A stretch of 64,000 nucleotides of DNA from Nepenthes gracilis (Eukaryota > Streptophyta > Magnoliopsida > Caryophyllales > Nepenthaceae): NCBI GenBank assembly GCA_033239525.1, contig BSYO01000020.1, forward strand, positions 10,356,308 through 10,420,307, given 5' to 3'. Of the stretch, positions 22,991-35,500 are shown piece after piece (position 1 is the stretch's first letter; every line of letters starts with the position of its first letter). The position numbers and the translations under genes are program-made. The notes below the pieces were generated by a model. It worked only from the letters and a program-made list of their open reading frames with translations. It was not told the origin of the DNA and ran no database searches.

Positions 22991-23847
22991 GATTAGTGTG
23001 TTTTGGAAAGATCTTTTATTGAGCTGTGCATTGTTGGCAAATTTGAAGTTTATATTTTTGAAGAGATTGCAATCTTGGACAATATTCGTGGGATATTCAC
23101 TAGGACTGGGGCCAAATTGGAAGTTTCCATTTAAACTATGCTTAAGAGTTATATACAATTATGAGTAAATGTAAGGCAATTTAAAATACATAACTCTATT
23201 GTGAAGAATGCTTATTTATATAGAGACACTTATCATAATTTTATAAAAAAAATTTAAATTTTAGCCTAATCAATATTAGTTTAAAAACCATTAGATTATG
23301 CGTATGAGTTTATTTTATCATGGTCTTTGTGGGTCTTCAATGGTTATATAAGGATGCAGGCCTGTAAATATGTAGAAGGGGTATGGATTTTCCAAATGTG
23401 TGCCTTAGAATCAGAGATTTCTACCATCTGATACATCATAAAACACTCTTTTTATCATTTTTTTCTTTCTACAAACAGTGTTACTCCCACAAGATTTTTT
23501 CATTGATTCAAACACATTTTGTGGTGCCTTTTTATGGAGCAACAAATGTATAAATCTTAACCCACTCCTAATTATTATTTTTTCTTTAGGCACTTTAAAC
23601 ACCCTCTTAAACGAAAATTGGGTTCGATAATTTACCCGGCTATATGGTCTTCACTGTAGTCCATGATATCAGCATAAAACAAAAAAAAAACAAAAAAAAA
23701 GATGAGATACAAGTAGCTAAAAGTGTGATCCCTCTTATAATGAAACCATATGACACCACAAAAATATGAATTTCACTTCAAGTCAACACTCAAATTCAAT
23801 TGGTAATAAAATCTCAACTCTTAAATGGCCTTAGTACTCAAAATTAT
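22991..23847. other. Unassigned DNA left of element A
   Basis: AT-rich with no recognised gene. An interrupted A run (A9-10 C A9) lies at about 23679-23700. This and 62931-63150 form the pre-insertion site of A. Confidence 0.5.
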
Positions 23848-23852
23848 GTTCT
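23848..23852. other. Left target-site duplication of A (gttct)
   Basis: Exact match to 62926-62930, 39 kb away. Confidence 0.9.
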
Positions 23853-24676
23853 TGATAGGTCCAATATAAATATGGACTAGTCTGGAATGAGGCCCAACCC
23901 ACCAGGAGGTCCAGGTGGACGGCGAGGCCTAAGGAGCAATGAACAACACCAGTGTCACAAAGTGGATCCTGGGCCGGACAGGCCGTGCCCAAACCCATTA
24001 GATAGCTCCTGACACACGCCCAATCACGGTCTGCATGTGCCTCTCCCCTCAACAGTGGCAGACTGGTAGCATAGAGACGCAGGCCCAAAAAATGCCAGCC
24101 AATGGCAGACACGTTCAACATTGGCAGGCCACAACACCTGCCAACAAGTAGCGGCTTAGCAAATCCCAGCAAAAAGTAGTCAGGCCTGTGTTGGCCATGC
24201 CTGACAACAGTTCCCTCATCACCGCACGACGACACCTGACTTTGGCAGCCACTGCCAGTGCTCAGCAGGCGGCAAACCTATGTAGAACACCTGTCACAAG
24301 TTCTCACGCCTAAAGCCTCCACCACAGAGCTCTACAAATACCTTCTCCCTCACCGGAGTCCGATGTGCACAATAGAAGCCCAAGCCTCGTCTAATCTACA
24401 TTTGCACCCCCTGCATACGAATATCTATGCATTCTACATTTCGTTTATCTTCACATACTTGTATTTTTCTATTCTTATAAAAAGATTACTGACTTGAGTA
24501 TCGGAGGATAAATCAGAGGATAAGGCCTACTAATCCTCTGACCTCTTATTAGCTGTTTGTGGTGTGCAGGGCCCAAGTTGAGAGATGCAGAGACTCAACC
24601 CATTTGAATTCGACCTGACGTAGGAAATTCGAATATTCCCTAATCCGCATGATAACCTAGACCCGATGACGTATCA
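23853..24676 (+). repeat. A 5' LTR
   Basis: 824 bp, TGATAGGTCC...GACGTATCA. Matches 61978-62925 throughout except for an insert of about 130 bp in the right copy. CTACAAATAC at 24334-24343 is the best TATA candidate. Confidence 0.9.
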
Positions 24677-24696
24677 TTAGCGCCATCTATGTGAAG
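24677..24696 (+). other. A primer binding site
   Basis: TTAGCGCCATCTATGTGAAG directly after the LTR, parallel to TTGGCGCCGTCGTGGGAA of B. The TTGGCGCC type occurs in Tat and Athila elements. Confidence 0.75.
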
Positions 24697-24747
24697 GATA
24701 AAAAAGTTTGACCACCTAACAGGATGTTTATACTCAAAATCAAAAAA

Positions 24748-26260
24748 TGGTCAACACCCCAACACAAGCTAGTACGCCAACGAGGGATACAACAGCCATT
24801 GGCAATGACCCCTTAGTGGGTAGTTGTGTAAGCTAATAGCCTGAACCTGACGTGCACAAGCTGGCCACCGATGTAGGAGACATGAAGCAGATACTTCAGA
24901 TGCTATGTACTCGGATTGGCAGACAATGGTTGGGAGTTCCTCCCCCCGGTCCTAGGCATCAACCTCTAGACGAAGGGGCCATGGGCCGAGGCTCCTAGTA
25001 GCAAAAACAAGGCCTGACAATGTCGGGGTCTTGGCGGCCTCAGGCAGCATGGCCAAAACGTCACCATGGAGCCTCCCAAGTAGAGAAGCAACAGAGGAAA
25101 GTCCAGAGTGGTAGAATCCCACAACTTCCACAGTGACCGGAGGCTCGTGACCAGAGGGGAGGGCTTGCGCAGTACGTGGCCACCCCATGCAAGCAGCCGC
25201 CATGACCTGCATGGACCCCGGAGAACTTTGAGCTCAGGAATGGGTCCTCCTATCGGATGGAGGAGAAAGTGAAGAAAATATGACAGCACGTGTTTAAGGG
25301 GGAGGCTGGCTTGCAAACCCTCAACCTGAGGAGATCACCGTTTACCATGGACATTCAGACGCAGCTGCTCCCCTCAAGTTTAAGATGTTGGCACTGGATG
25401 CATACAATGGAAGTACGGTTTCAATGGACCACCTATATTACTTCCAAATACTGTTGACCTTCCACGGCGAGAACGAGGCCACCATGTGCCAGTGTTTCCC
25501 TTGATACTCAAGGGTGATGCCAGACTCTAGTTCCATGGCCTCCAACTGAACTCCATCCGATCATTTGATGAGCTCACCAACTACTTCCTGTGCCAATTCA
25601 CCTCCAACAGAAGGGAGGAGAACCAACCTTGGCACCTTGTCTGCCTACGACAGAAGCCTAAGGAAAGCCTGAAGCGCTTCCTGAATCGGTTCACCACGGA
25701 GGCCCATCGAATCCCCCAACTCTCTGGCGAGATGAAGTTAAGTGCCTTCATAGCCACGTTTGTGGTTCAGGAGTTCTTCAAGCACTTGGTGCATCAACGT
25801 CCTCAGACCTTCCGGGAAGTAGAAGCCGTTGCTTGACCCTACATAGCAGTCGAGGAGGCTAACAAAGTAAAGCGTCCCTACCATATGGACCGACATCTTG
25901 AAGGTTCGGGCATGGGGAAGAAGATAAATGGTGACAGTGGTTGCTCCCTGGAACCCTGAAAATGGCAACGATCCAAGCTGAGTATCCGAAGGGAACACAG
26001 GCTAATGGCCTTAACGCCCCTGAACGACACCCACTAGAATATCTTGATACGGATTCGGGATGAAAAATTTCTAAAGTAGCCCAAGGCACCAAAGAACCCA
26101 AAGGAAGGAGACCAGACCAAATACTGCCATTTCCACCTGTCTTTGGGCCACATGATGGAGGATTTCTGCACCTTGCAGAAGGAGATTAAAGACCTGATTC
26201 ACCCGGGGCATCTCGCATGATTCCTAAGGGGCTTGGGGTAGGCCCCTAAGGTAGCAAGCG
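24748..26260 (+). pseudogene. A gag remnant
   Basis: ATG at 24748 (MVNTPTQAS, compare MVNTRAQSS in B). The gag core is readable from about 25370: KFKMLALDAYNGS, DHLYYFQILLTF, MCQCFP, KGDARL, RSFDELTNYFLCQFTSNRREE, PWHLVCLRQKP, FLNRFTTEAHRIP. A zinc-binding-like motif CHFHLSLGHMMED follows near 26120-26165, parallel to CDFHRSAGHSTED of B. Stops and frameshifts break it into short frames, so no Gag can be made. Confidence 0.8.
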
Positions 26261-26301
26261 AAGAAACCAAAGAGCAACCAAGGAACTGTGTTATTACCGG
26301 G

Positions 26302-27030
26302 ATGATCAACATGGTTTCGAGTAGGCTAGCCAAGGATCGGTGCAAAGACCGTCCCGAGGCCTCATCGAGTAGCAAGAGAGCGAGGGTAGGGGTTGGGACT
26401 AATGTTATTAGTTTTAGCAATGATGATATTACTCATGTAACGACCCTCCATTCTAACCCTCTGGTTGTATCTGTCATAGTTTCAGACAGTACGTTAGACT
26501 ACCAGTTGAAACGAGTTTTCATTGATAATGAAAGTTCTCAAAATTTACTATACCTTGATGTATTTTTTAAACTTGGATTGAAAAGGGGTTAGATGAAAGT
26601 GGCTGAGGGCCCCCTATATGGCCTAGACAACGACCCGATGCCCGTACAGGGAGAAATCCAACTGGAGGTCACGATGGGGATGCACTTGCGTACAGCTACC
26701 CAAATGCTCACGTTCCTTGTCGTCGACTTGTCGTCAGTCTACAACGCCATCCTAGGTCGACCGTTCCTATACACCTTTGGGGTGGTGATGTCAATCCCCC
26801 ACTTGAAGGTGAAGTTTCTAATATTATATGGGGTAGGGGAGGCACTGGGCGACCAGATGATGGGAAAGACGTGCTACTTGTTCCAGGTCACTCTGACCAC
26901 TCTTGGCCGGCCAGCCGAGGATCTAGACTTCTTAGATGAGTCAACGCTGCAACAGGCCCAGTCTAGAGAGTCGACAGATTTGGTCCCACTGGACCCGCAA
27001 CGAACTCAAAAAATGCGTACACGTCAGTAG
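26302..27030 (+). pseudogene. A aspartic protease region
   Basis: Two adjoining frames: the first ends with QLKRVFIDNESSQNLLYLDVFFKLGL, the second carries EGPLYGLDNDPMPVQGEIQLEV, FLVVDLSSVYNAILGRP and SIPHLKVKF. B has FIDNGSS at the active site; here Gly is replaced by Glu, which should abolish activity. The stop TAG at 26590 separates the two frames. The YNAILGRP block is a hallmark of Tat-type proteases. Confidence 0.8.
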
Positions 27031-27096
27031 CTCCCTTCTAACACTAGTTCGGGACCAACTCATGAGTTTCCTCAGGCAAAATTCTGATATTTTTGC

Positions 27097-28480
27097 ATGA
27101 ACCCCTGTGGACATGCCTGGAATGCGACCGAAATAATGGTCTACAAGTTGGGTCTCGATCCCGGTCATAAACCCGTTTGGAAAAAACGTAGAAACCACTT
27201 TGTTGAAAAACTGATCACCATAAGAGAGGAAGTAAAAAGGCTGTTTGACACTGGGTTCATAAGAGAGGTCCAGTATCTTGACTGGCTGTCAAACATCATG
27301 CTCGTGAAGAAGAGTAACGGGAAGTGGTGGATATGCGTTGATTTTACTGATACGAACAAAGCCTGCCCAAAGGACATTTTTTTGTTGCCAAGGATCGACT
27401 AGCTAGTGAATTCTACTTCGAGCCACGAGCTCTTGAGCTTTATAGACGCTTATTTGGGCTACGATCAGATTAGGATGAGCACATACGATGAGGAACATAC
27501 CTCTTTTATGACCGATTAGGGGATCTACTGCTATAAGCTCATACCCTTCGCTCTGAAGAACACCGACGCCACCTACTAGCGGCTAGTGAACAACATGTTC
27601 AAGGCCAAGATCCAATGGAATATGGAAGTTTACGTGGATAACATACTCGCCAAAAGTAAAGTCACCAACGATCATGTCCGCGATCTGGCTAAGACCTTTG
27701 AGTGCTTTGGACGTAGAGAATGAAGTTTAACCCAACTAAGTGCGTGTTTGGAGTGACCTTCACGACGTTCCTAGGCTTCATAGTGTCCTAACAGGGCATC
27801 GAGGTGAACCCAAGTAAAATAAGGCCAATCCTCAATACGAGCCCGCTGCGGACCGTGAAGGAGGTCCAGAAGCTCACGGGAAGTCTCACTGCCCTCTCTT
27901 CATTCTTGGCCAAATTGGTAGAAAAATACTTGCCATTCTTCGAGGCCCTCCGGGGGATGAAGGCAATTGGGTTTTGATGGACCACCGAGTGTGAGGCGAC
28001 AGTTAACGAGCTCAAGGAATATATCTCCAACCTGCCACTCCTGACCTCGCCTATAGAGGGCGAGGAGCTATACCTCTAGCTGGTGGTGTTAGACATGGCC
28101 CTAAGCTTGGTCCTAATTCGTCAACAAGGAGATGTGCAATAACCCATATATTATGTAAGTAAGGTGTTGACGGACACGGAGTCCTGCTATCCTCACACCA
28201 AAAGGATCGCTCTGGCCCTCATCTACTCTTCCAGAAAGTTGCGACCATACTTCTAGGCACATCGGATCGTCGTGCTGACCGACCAGCCGCTGAAGGGGAT
28301 CCTGCAGAATTCGGAGACATCTGAGCGACTGGTCAAGTGGGCCAGAGAGTTGGGTGAGTTCGACGTAGAGTTCTGACCCCGATTGGCCTTAAAGGGTCAG
28401 GCCCTCATGGACTTCGTGGTTAAAATGATGACTCTTGTTCTCGACGCCCCTGATCGGATTGGAGGCGCAAATGTTCCTAA
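27097..28480 (+). pseudogene. A reverse transcriptase and RNase H
   Basis: RT begins near VYKLGLDPGHKPVWKKRR and continues EVKRLFDTGFIREVQYLDWLSNIMLVKKSNGKW, VDFTDTNKACPKD, LLSFIDAYLGYDQIRMS, then MEVYVDNILAKS at about 27616-27660, where B has YVDD; the second catalytic Asp is Asn. Stops TAG at 27517 and 27577 fall where B has CAG. RNase H (about 28050-28480) keeps ALIYSSRKLRPYF and LTDQPLKGILQNSETSERLVKWARELGEFDVEF. The second RNase H seen in B is almost entirely missing here. Confidence 0.85.
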
Positions 28481-28559
28481 TGCCCTGATATGGAACTTAC
28501 ACGTCGATGGATCTGGATAACCCTGTACCAAAGGTACCTGATTGATGGCACTTTGTCGA

Positions 28560-29770
28560 AAAACCCAGAAGAGGCCAGACATGTAAAAAGGAAGACTACG
28601 TGGTATGCGATCATCGACAGGAGATTGTATTGACGGGGGTACTCAACCCCTTCTATGAAATACCTCATCCTAGAAGAGGTTGAATACGCATTAGGAGAGG
28701 TGCACCTCGGCGCTTGCTGCTCACACATCAGAGGGAAGAATCTCACATTTAAGATCATGTGGCGAGGTCTTTGCTGGCCCACGATGAAACATGACGCCAT
28801 GCATTTTGTCAAAAAATGCAAGAGCTACCAAGTCCATGAGAGCATGAGCCACTAGCCGCACACGGAGTTGCAGAGCCTGCATGCACCATGGCCCTTCGCG
28901 TAGTGGGGCTTTGATATCCTCGGACCCATGCCCCTAGTATCCGGGCAGAGGAAATTCCTCATAGTTGATGTTGACTACTTTACCAAGTGAGTCGAGGCCA
29001 CTCCTTTGGCGTGGATAACTGAACACAATACAACGAACCTTGTCTGCCAAAATATCGTTTGGCAGTTCAAAATTTCTGAGGTTATAGTGACCGATAATGA
29101 AACTCAGTTCACCAGCAAATGGTTCACTAAGTACTTTGCGAGTTTGCGCATCAAGTTGGTCCACACGTCTGTGGTGTATTCACAGGCAAATGGCCAAGTC
29201 GAAGTAATGAATCGAACATTGCTGCACGGGCTGAAGACAAAGTTGGAAGACGCAGGGGGCTCCTGGGCAGATGAGGTACCATCCGTGCTATGGTCACACA
29301 GAACGACATCGCGGGAACCGACACGAGAGACACCCTTCAGCTTGTGCTACGGGGATGAAGCAGTTGTCCCCATCGAGGTTGGGTTGTTTAGTCTTTAGAT
29401 CAAATATTTCGACTCGGTCAGCAATTCTTAGAGGCTTAGAGAGCATCTAGACCTTTTCCCAGAGGCCCGTGACATGTCGTGCTTAATGATAGCGGCCCAC
29501 CAGCAGCGCATCGCTTAGTACTACAATAAGCAAGTGAAGGCTCATTAGCTCGAGGTTGGGCATTTGGTCGTACGGATTATAGAGGCGACGGGTAAGATTG
29601 CTCACAAGAGCAAACTCTCCCCAAATTGGGAGGGACTATTCCTTATCTCAACGATCCTATTGAACAAGGCATACAAGCTGTGCATCGAAGATGGCAAATT
29701 GGTCCCTTAGACCTGGAATACCGCCCACCTCAAAAAGTACTATCAGTAGTCCTCAGACATGCCCAGGTAA
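28560..29770 (+). pseudogene. A integrase
   Basis: Zinc-binding part: LEEVEYALGEVHLGACCSHIRGKNLTFKIM, WPTMKHDAMHFVKKCKSYQVH, with the second Cys of C-x-x-C changed to Tyr. Core: WGFDILGPMPL (first Asp), VTDNETQF (second Asp) and NGQVEVMNRTLLHGL (Glu), with LWSHRTTSREPTRETPFSLCYG. The frame from 29006 to 29398 is open for 130 codons. Stops at 28853, 28901, 28988 and 29546 match CAG, CAA, TGG and CAA in B. The C-terminal SPNWEGLF...KAYKLCIEDGKLVP stretch reaches about 29770. Confidence 0.85.
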
Positions 29771-30608
29771 GGTTTGCTTACATTATCTTGGATGCTTGTA
29801 CATGCAACACATTTCAATTAATAAAATTATTGCTTTCTCTTTTTTCTATTTAATTGTTGATGTGAATGCGTGTATGTGTGTCATTTCATAAAATAAAACG
29901 ACATAAACTGTCCTTAAATTAGGAGGAGGCTCATCCACCTGTAAATAGACCTCAAGATGTTCAAAGTACTTTGGCTCTATGCCAAGCAACTCACACATGG
30001 TCGAACCCCAATATTCGGCTCAGCGCCAAAAGGCCCATTAGCGGCCAAAGAACCAGGCCTGGGGGCTCTGGAAGCTCCCAACCAAGCGGCCCCTAAAATC
30101 ATAGGGGGCCCATACGGCAGGTGTGCGACGACCTCCCCCTGAGGGAGAGAGCACCCTCAATCAGCGACGGTCGGTGGGTTGGGATCATGTGCACATAAGC
30201 TGTGACACCCCCGAGTAGGGCTGACCGCTAATACGGCATCATACAGTTGATGGCCTAAGACCCCACTAGAGTTCGACTGCTGTGGCCTCAAAACCAAGCT
30301 AGCCCTCATGAGGCTCCACCATGGGCATGCGGCAATGTCTAACTAACCAGATAGAGCACCCTACCAAGGTGTGACGTTATCTTCAACTGAGGATGAGCAC
30401 AACACGAATGGCTCCCAAAGCGAGCCACGGCGACAATGGCAAAAGAGCCTAGTCGGAACAGCGAAAGAGACAACAACACACAGAGACAACAATAGATAGC
30501 AATATGAACAGCCAAGGAGAATGTATCTCATTCATTAAGAAAGTCAAGGATTACAAAACTGTCTATTCAACAACAAAAAAGATAGAATGTACAAAGACTC
30601 CGACTACC
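29771..30608 (+). other. A 3'UTR between integrase and antisense ORF
   Basis: Noncoding. 30000-30180 resembles the 3'UTR of B ('aagcggccc', 'aggtgtgcgacgacctcc', 'gcgacggtcg'), without the 36-bp array. 30521-30545 (minus: CTTTCTTAATGAATGAG) is the likely 3' end of the antisense transcript. Confidence 0.6.
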
Positions 30609-31877
30609 CTAAGAGTTTGAGGGCCTTGCTTCCTCCGAGAAGTTTGCTAGGACAGACCGATCCTGGACGCCGTTGTTCCTTAGGTCAAAAATCCCTCCAG
30701 AGACGTTCGGGGCTGCCATGGACACTATCATACAGCATAGGTGGACACCATCCCAAAACCTAGTGTCCAATACTCGGCTGATCTCCTCCAAGGCAAGCCA
30801 AGTCTGCAGGTCGGCCTTAATGCAAGCATCACAGGCTTGGAGCTCAGAGACCTGATTACGGGCCGCTTGTAGCTCACTTTTTAGCGGTTCATTCTCCTCT
30901 AGGGCCCGAGCCATCTCCTCTCTCATGGTGGACAACTCTTACGTTAGATATGCTATCTCATCTTCTCTGCCCTGTGCCGCCACCTGTGCGGCTTCCTCTA
31001 GGACCTGGTCCCGGCTGGTCAGCTCCTCGTCCGGTTGGTGGATGAGCTCATCCCGGTGGAGCAGACCCCTCTAGACAAGGTGAACCAGCGCCATACTCTA
31101 CAAAAAAGGAAGAAAGAGAGTTGGTGAGTCTTGCCTAAGTAGAAGCTTGTTGCATGAAAGAAGTCAACGAACAAAATTAGAGCTTGGAAAATTAAGAGGT
31201 CATACCTCGAGGAAGGACTCCTCATTGGCGTCGGGTAGATCCAGCACAACCCTAATCACTGGGATAGCTGGGGGCTCTGGTTGCGAGGTGCTCTCCACCC
31301 GTCTGCCCTCACATGCCTTAGGCAAGAAGGGTCCCGCATCAGTGCCCTCAGGCGTATCCAAGATCGCAATAGGTTCTAAGACTATGATTATCGGAGACCT
31401 TGTGGCATGCGCATCACCAACATCTAACACATATGTGGGCTTGTCATCAGGCTCGACGTCCACCACGTCAACAATAACCTCCTGTGCTACACCCATGGAC
31501 TCATCGACGATATCAACTGCCTCCCTTTCGTTGGCCACCACGACCTCCTCGACTGTGGGTTCCACTGGCCAGTCTTCGTGGGAGGATCCTGCAGTAAGGC
31601 CAACTGAGGGACTTGGTGCAGACTCCATGACCAATGGGTATTCGATAATAGGGACCCCGAACTTCATAAGAGCAACGGCGGGGATCGACAAAGCCTCAGC
31701 CGTACCCTCCAATGGCCAAGATGCCGGCCCCGGCATTGTGAGAATAGCGCTAACCGGAACCAGAGCACTCCTACTCAATGTGCCATTGGCCCACCTCAGC
31801 CTCTTCAAGGCTGCCATGTCCTTTCCTAGGGAGGACTCCAAAGAAGAAGAAGAATCCTGAATATCACGAACACTTCG
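30609..31877 (-). pseudogene. A antisense ORF 1, two exons, interrupted by H
   Basis: Function unknown. Transcribed opposite to gag-pol. Exon 1 is open from 31841 to 31206 (MESSLGKDMAALKRL ... acidic, Pro/Val-rich ... EESFLE), followed by a 108-base intron (31098-31205) with GT...AG ends and exon 2 (SMALVHLV ... MREEMARALEENEPLKSELQAARNQVSELQA), which looks like a coiled coil, to the stop at 30609. Exon 2 carries two in-frame stops. B has an intron at the same place, after FLE and in the same phase. Element H cuts exon 1; a short piece including an ATG lies beyond H (38545-38585). The gypsy-type transposase-like domain of the B homologue is not visible here. Confidence 0.7.
31098..31205 (-). 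other. Predicted intron of A antisense ORF 1
   Basis: Minus-strand donor CTCGAG|GTATGA at 31205 and acceptor TTTTTTGTAG|AGT at 31098, phase 0. Without splicing the frame stops at the second intron codon. The acceptor has a pyrimidine-rich tract in front of it. Confidence 0.7.
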
Positions 31878-34016
31878 TGTGAGACCCCACTTATTCTAAC
31901 CGGAATCCAGCAATGTTTTAACTATAAAACGGTTGTCAAGCAATACATAAACCTATACAAAACCCTATACAATATACAAAATTTCAAAAAAATGATCACA
32001 ATATAGGATCCACATTGCCACAATATATTCTTGGCTCCAATGTTGCATCACCGGACACAACATCGGAACTAGAGATTCCACTAGGTACCTGAATATAACC
32101 ATAACCACCTACAGAAGCATGTACATCCATCACATACATAGCATAAACTACATTATCTGTACATCGTCAATATACAAGTACATGTCCATCACAAATTATA
32201 CAAAAGTACTCCATAAGGTACAAAATCATAACATCTAATGTCTACAAAATTTCTCTTCAATGTCCACAGCCTAGCCAACAACTTATCCCTACTCATCCTC
32301 ATCGAGTATAAGTTTATACTCATCTAGAGGCAAGAAAATAGCAAGAAGTGAGCCAAATACTCAGTAAGATATAATATAATTAAAGACAATAAGAAATATA
32401 TTCAAAATAAATTAAGGAAAAAAATAATAGAATAATATAGATGCATGAATTTAAAGTATGATCAAATGCAAATCTGGAACTCGTTTTTCTTCCATATTTT
32501 ATTTCTTATCTCATTAGATTTCAAATCATGTAGAAATATTATTATCTTTACGGACTAGGGCCAATAGGCTTTACTAGCTAACGGTGTGGCTGAACGAGAA
32601 AAGGAATGTGTATACTTTCACACATTCTATGGTATTACCTATGCAATTCAACACCTCGTAGCGAGCGGTATACTTTTCATCCAATATATGGGGCCATAAA
32701 GCTTATGCCATCATATTCCTTGTAGCCCAAAGGCAGTCCTTATGCTACCATAACAGTATCCTAACGCATCCTAAGGAATACTACCCTTTGAATATAAATC
32801 TTTGGTCTAGTTTCATAATTAGTTATTATTGAGAAAATTTTCATACTTCATTCTTAACACTTTGTTCTCATTCATTGGAGAACGGTTTATCAAAACTTAG
32901 CATATCATTAAATTCTCTTCTTATACTTTTCATATCTTGCATAATTTCTGGATACAAATACAGATAATCATGTTCTTGAACATACTGATATACATTTTCA
33001 TATTCCTATGAGTTTAAATCTTCTCATGTCTTTAAATACATGTATAAATTAACATGAGGCTTGAAGCATTCAAGAAATTCTTACTGCGGTGATCCAAATA
33101 TAACTTTAGAGCTTCTGAATAATAAATTCCTTTACAAATGCATATAGTGTAATTTTCGAAGCACACACATAATAACATATATAAAATATTTTTGAATAAA
33201 TACTAATATTTACGTCCAATAATATTTTCGAAGGACGTAAAATAACATATACAAAATATATGAGAATAAACACCAAATAATCAAAGTACCCACATTCATA
33301 ATGTTAGGGTTCTAATTTTCTGAAGTCAAATTATGCATAAGTCTCAAAATAAACGAGTAAAAGCTTCTAGGCGCTGGGTTAGGGTTTCATGTATGAAATA
33401 CTGTATAAAAACTTAGAAATTGAACATGAAATTAACATATAAGTATGCTCAAAATATGAATATCATAAAATATAAATTTGGACGGGTATCGGGATGGAAA
33501 TATCCAAAAGAAATGGAACAAGTGGTGAAACAAGAAAATATATATATATATATGGGTGCACTTATTTCGACCTGATCACAACTTCTCTAACTAACTCTAA
33601 GTCGAAATTGGACTTAGAAACCTTGATCTCCTCCTCTCTCTCTCCTTCACGTTCTCTCTCTCTCCTTTTTCTCTGGTTTGCAGAAAAAATAACGCGGAAA
33701 AACCCTCATGCGTTTTTATAATCAGACTAGCGCCAATTGAGCGCCACAACACCTGAAAGTTCACGCTTGAGCGCTCATCGAGCGAGTTTCGAGTGGGACA
33801 TTTTGCTAAACGTGTTCCAGGTGAGCCTCGAGCATGCCTTAGGCAAGGCTATTCTACCAAATGTGCCCTGAGCGCGCCTCAGGCTCCACTCATGCGTCGG
33901 GCCTCCCGACTTCCTTTTTGCTTCCGATACTAATTTCCATGTACTCTTAAGCCTAATCTAAATTATATTATCTTAATTACTTTTAATTACTGGATTTTAG
34001 GAACCAGTACCTTACA
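31878..34016 (-). repeat. H 3' LTR, full length
   Basis: 2,139 bp; minus-strand start TGTAAGGTACTGG, end GGGGTCTCACA. Its part 32820-34016 aligns with 37340-38544. Contains (TA)n at 33540-33552 and pyrimidine-rich (TCTC)n at 33630-33672. Confidence 0.85.
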
Positions 34017-34039
34017 ACTCTAACCCACTTAGAAAATTT

Positions 34040-35500
34040 CGTCTTTGAAATTAACGAATTCTAAAAATCAAACGGATAAACATACCTTGAAATAAATGGA
34101 GATACTTCTTCCAAATCTCGTCCTCTCTTTTCCACATTGCTTCCTGGCGGGAATGGTTCATCCACAAAATCTTCATATGGGGAATGGTATCTGAGCGCAA
34201 AATCTGATCTTTCTGATCTAGAATTTGAACTGGCTTATTCGAATATGATAAATCTTCATGGATGACCAAGAGATCATAGTCGATAACGTGTGTCGGGTCA
34301 TGAATATACTTTCTCAATATTAAAACATGGAAAACATTTTGCACCTCAGCCAAACTCGATGGCAACGCCAAAGATACGCTACTTCTCCAACTTTCTCCAA
34401 AATTTTGAGGGCTCCTATAAAACGCGGCTTCAATTTCCCTTTAACACCAAATTTGGAAGTCCCCTTCCACGGTGATACCATAAGGAAGACAAAGTCGCCA
34501 ACCTCAAATCTGAACTCTCCTCCAGTCAGCATAATTCTTCTGTCGACTTTGAACCATCTTTAACTTTTTAAAAATCATCACAATCTTCTCCGATATCTCC
34601 CGAATCACATCAGGCCCCAAAAGTTGTCTATCTCTTGTCTCCTGACAATGGATAGGAGATTGTCATTTTCTACCATATAATGCCTCAAAAGGAGCCATAT
34701 CAATACTTGCCTGGAAGCTATTATTGTATGCAAATTCAGCTAATGCCAGATGATCATCCCAATTCCCCTTCAACTCCATCACAGAGGACCTAAGTACGTC
34801 TTCTTATTCCTGGATAGTCCGCTCAGACTGACCATTGGTCTGAGGGTGATACGCCGTATTGAACTTCAAGTTCATCTCTAACTCTAGATGTAAATTCTTC
34901 CAAAATTTAGAGACGAAATAAGGATCACGATTAGATATAATAGATGCTTGCATACCGTGTAATCTAATAATCTCATTGATATACAACTGTGCTAGACAAT
35001 CACAAGAGTACGTCGTTCGAATGGCTAAGAAATGAGCCAATTTCGTTAGCTGATCCACAATGACCCAAATTGCATCATAATTCTTTGGGGTCCTAGGCAA
35101 ACCCATAACAAAATCTATGAAAATATCCTCCCACTTTTAAATCGGAATGGACAATGGCTGCAATAAACCCAAGGGCTTCCTCTTCTCAGCTTTTAACTGC
35201 AGACAGACAAGACATCTACCAATAAAAGCAATAACTTTTCTTCGCATATTCCTCCACCAGAATATCTTCTTCAGGTCCTGGTACAACTTATTCATTCCAG
35301 GGTGGATAGTATACCTAATTCGATGAGTCTTCTTTGTAACTTTTTCCTTCAGCTCCTTGTTATCAAACACACATAAATGTTCCCGGAATCGCAAAACCCT
35401 ATCGACACAAACATTAAGATCTATTCGAGAATCTCGACCAAGATCTCCAACAATATTCATAAAAAATTGATCGTACACTTGCCCCTTCCCTAATCCTCTA
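34040..35500 (-). pseudogene. H integrase with chromodomain-like tail
   Basis: Zinc finger: THRIRYTIHPGMNKLYQDLKK, FIGRCLVCLQLKAE (His and Cys pairs retained), in a frame open at 35137-35478. Core: MGLPRTPKNYDAIWVIVDQLTKLAHF, then IISNRDPYFVSKF, where the family has S-D-R-D; this second catalytic Asp is Asn. Then TAYHPQTNGQSERTIQ with the catalytic Glu. Tail at 34051-34371: NVFHVLILRKYIHDPTHVID, PVQILDQKDQILR, KILWMNHSRQEAMWKREDEI, a Tekay-type end very similar to that of G1. Confidence 0.85.

Noticed and set aside
31147..31860. 237-codon + strand open frame
   Set aside because: It lies over exon 1 of the minus-strand antisense ORF of A and is Ser/Thr-rich in the way of a shadow frame; no family features.
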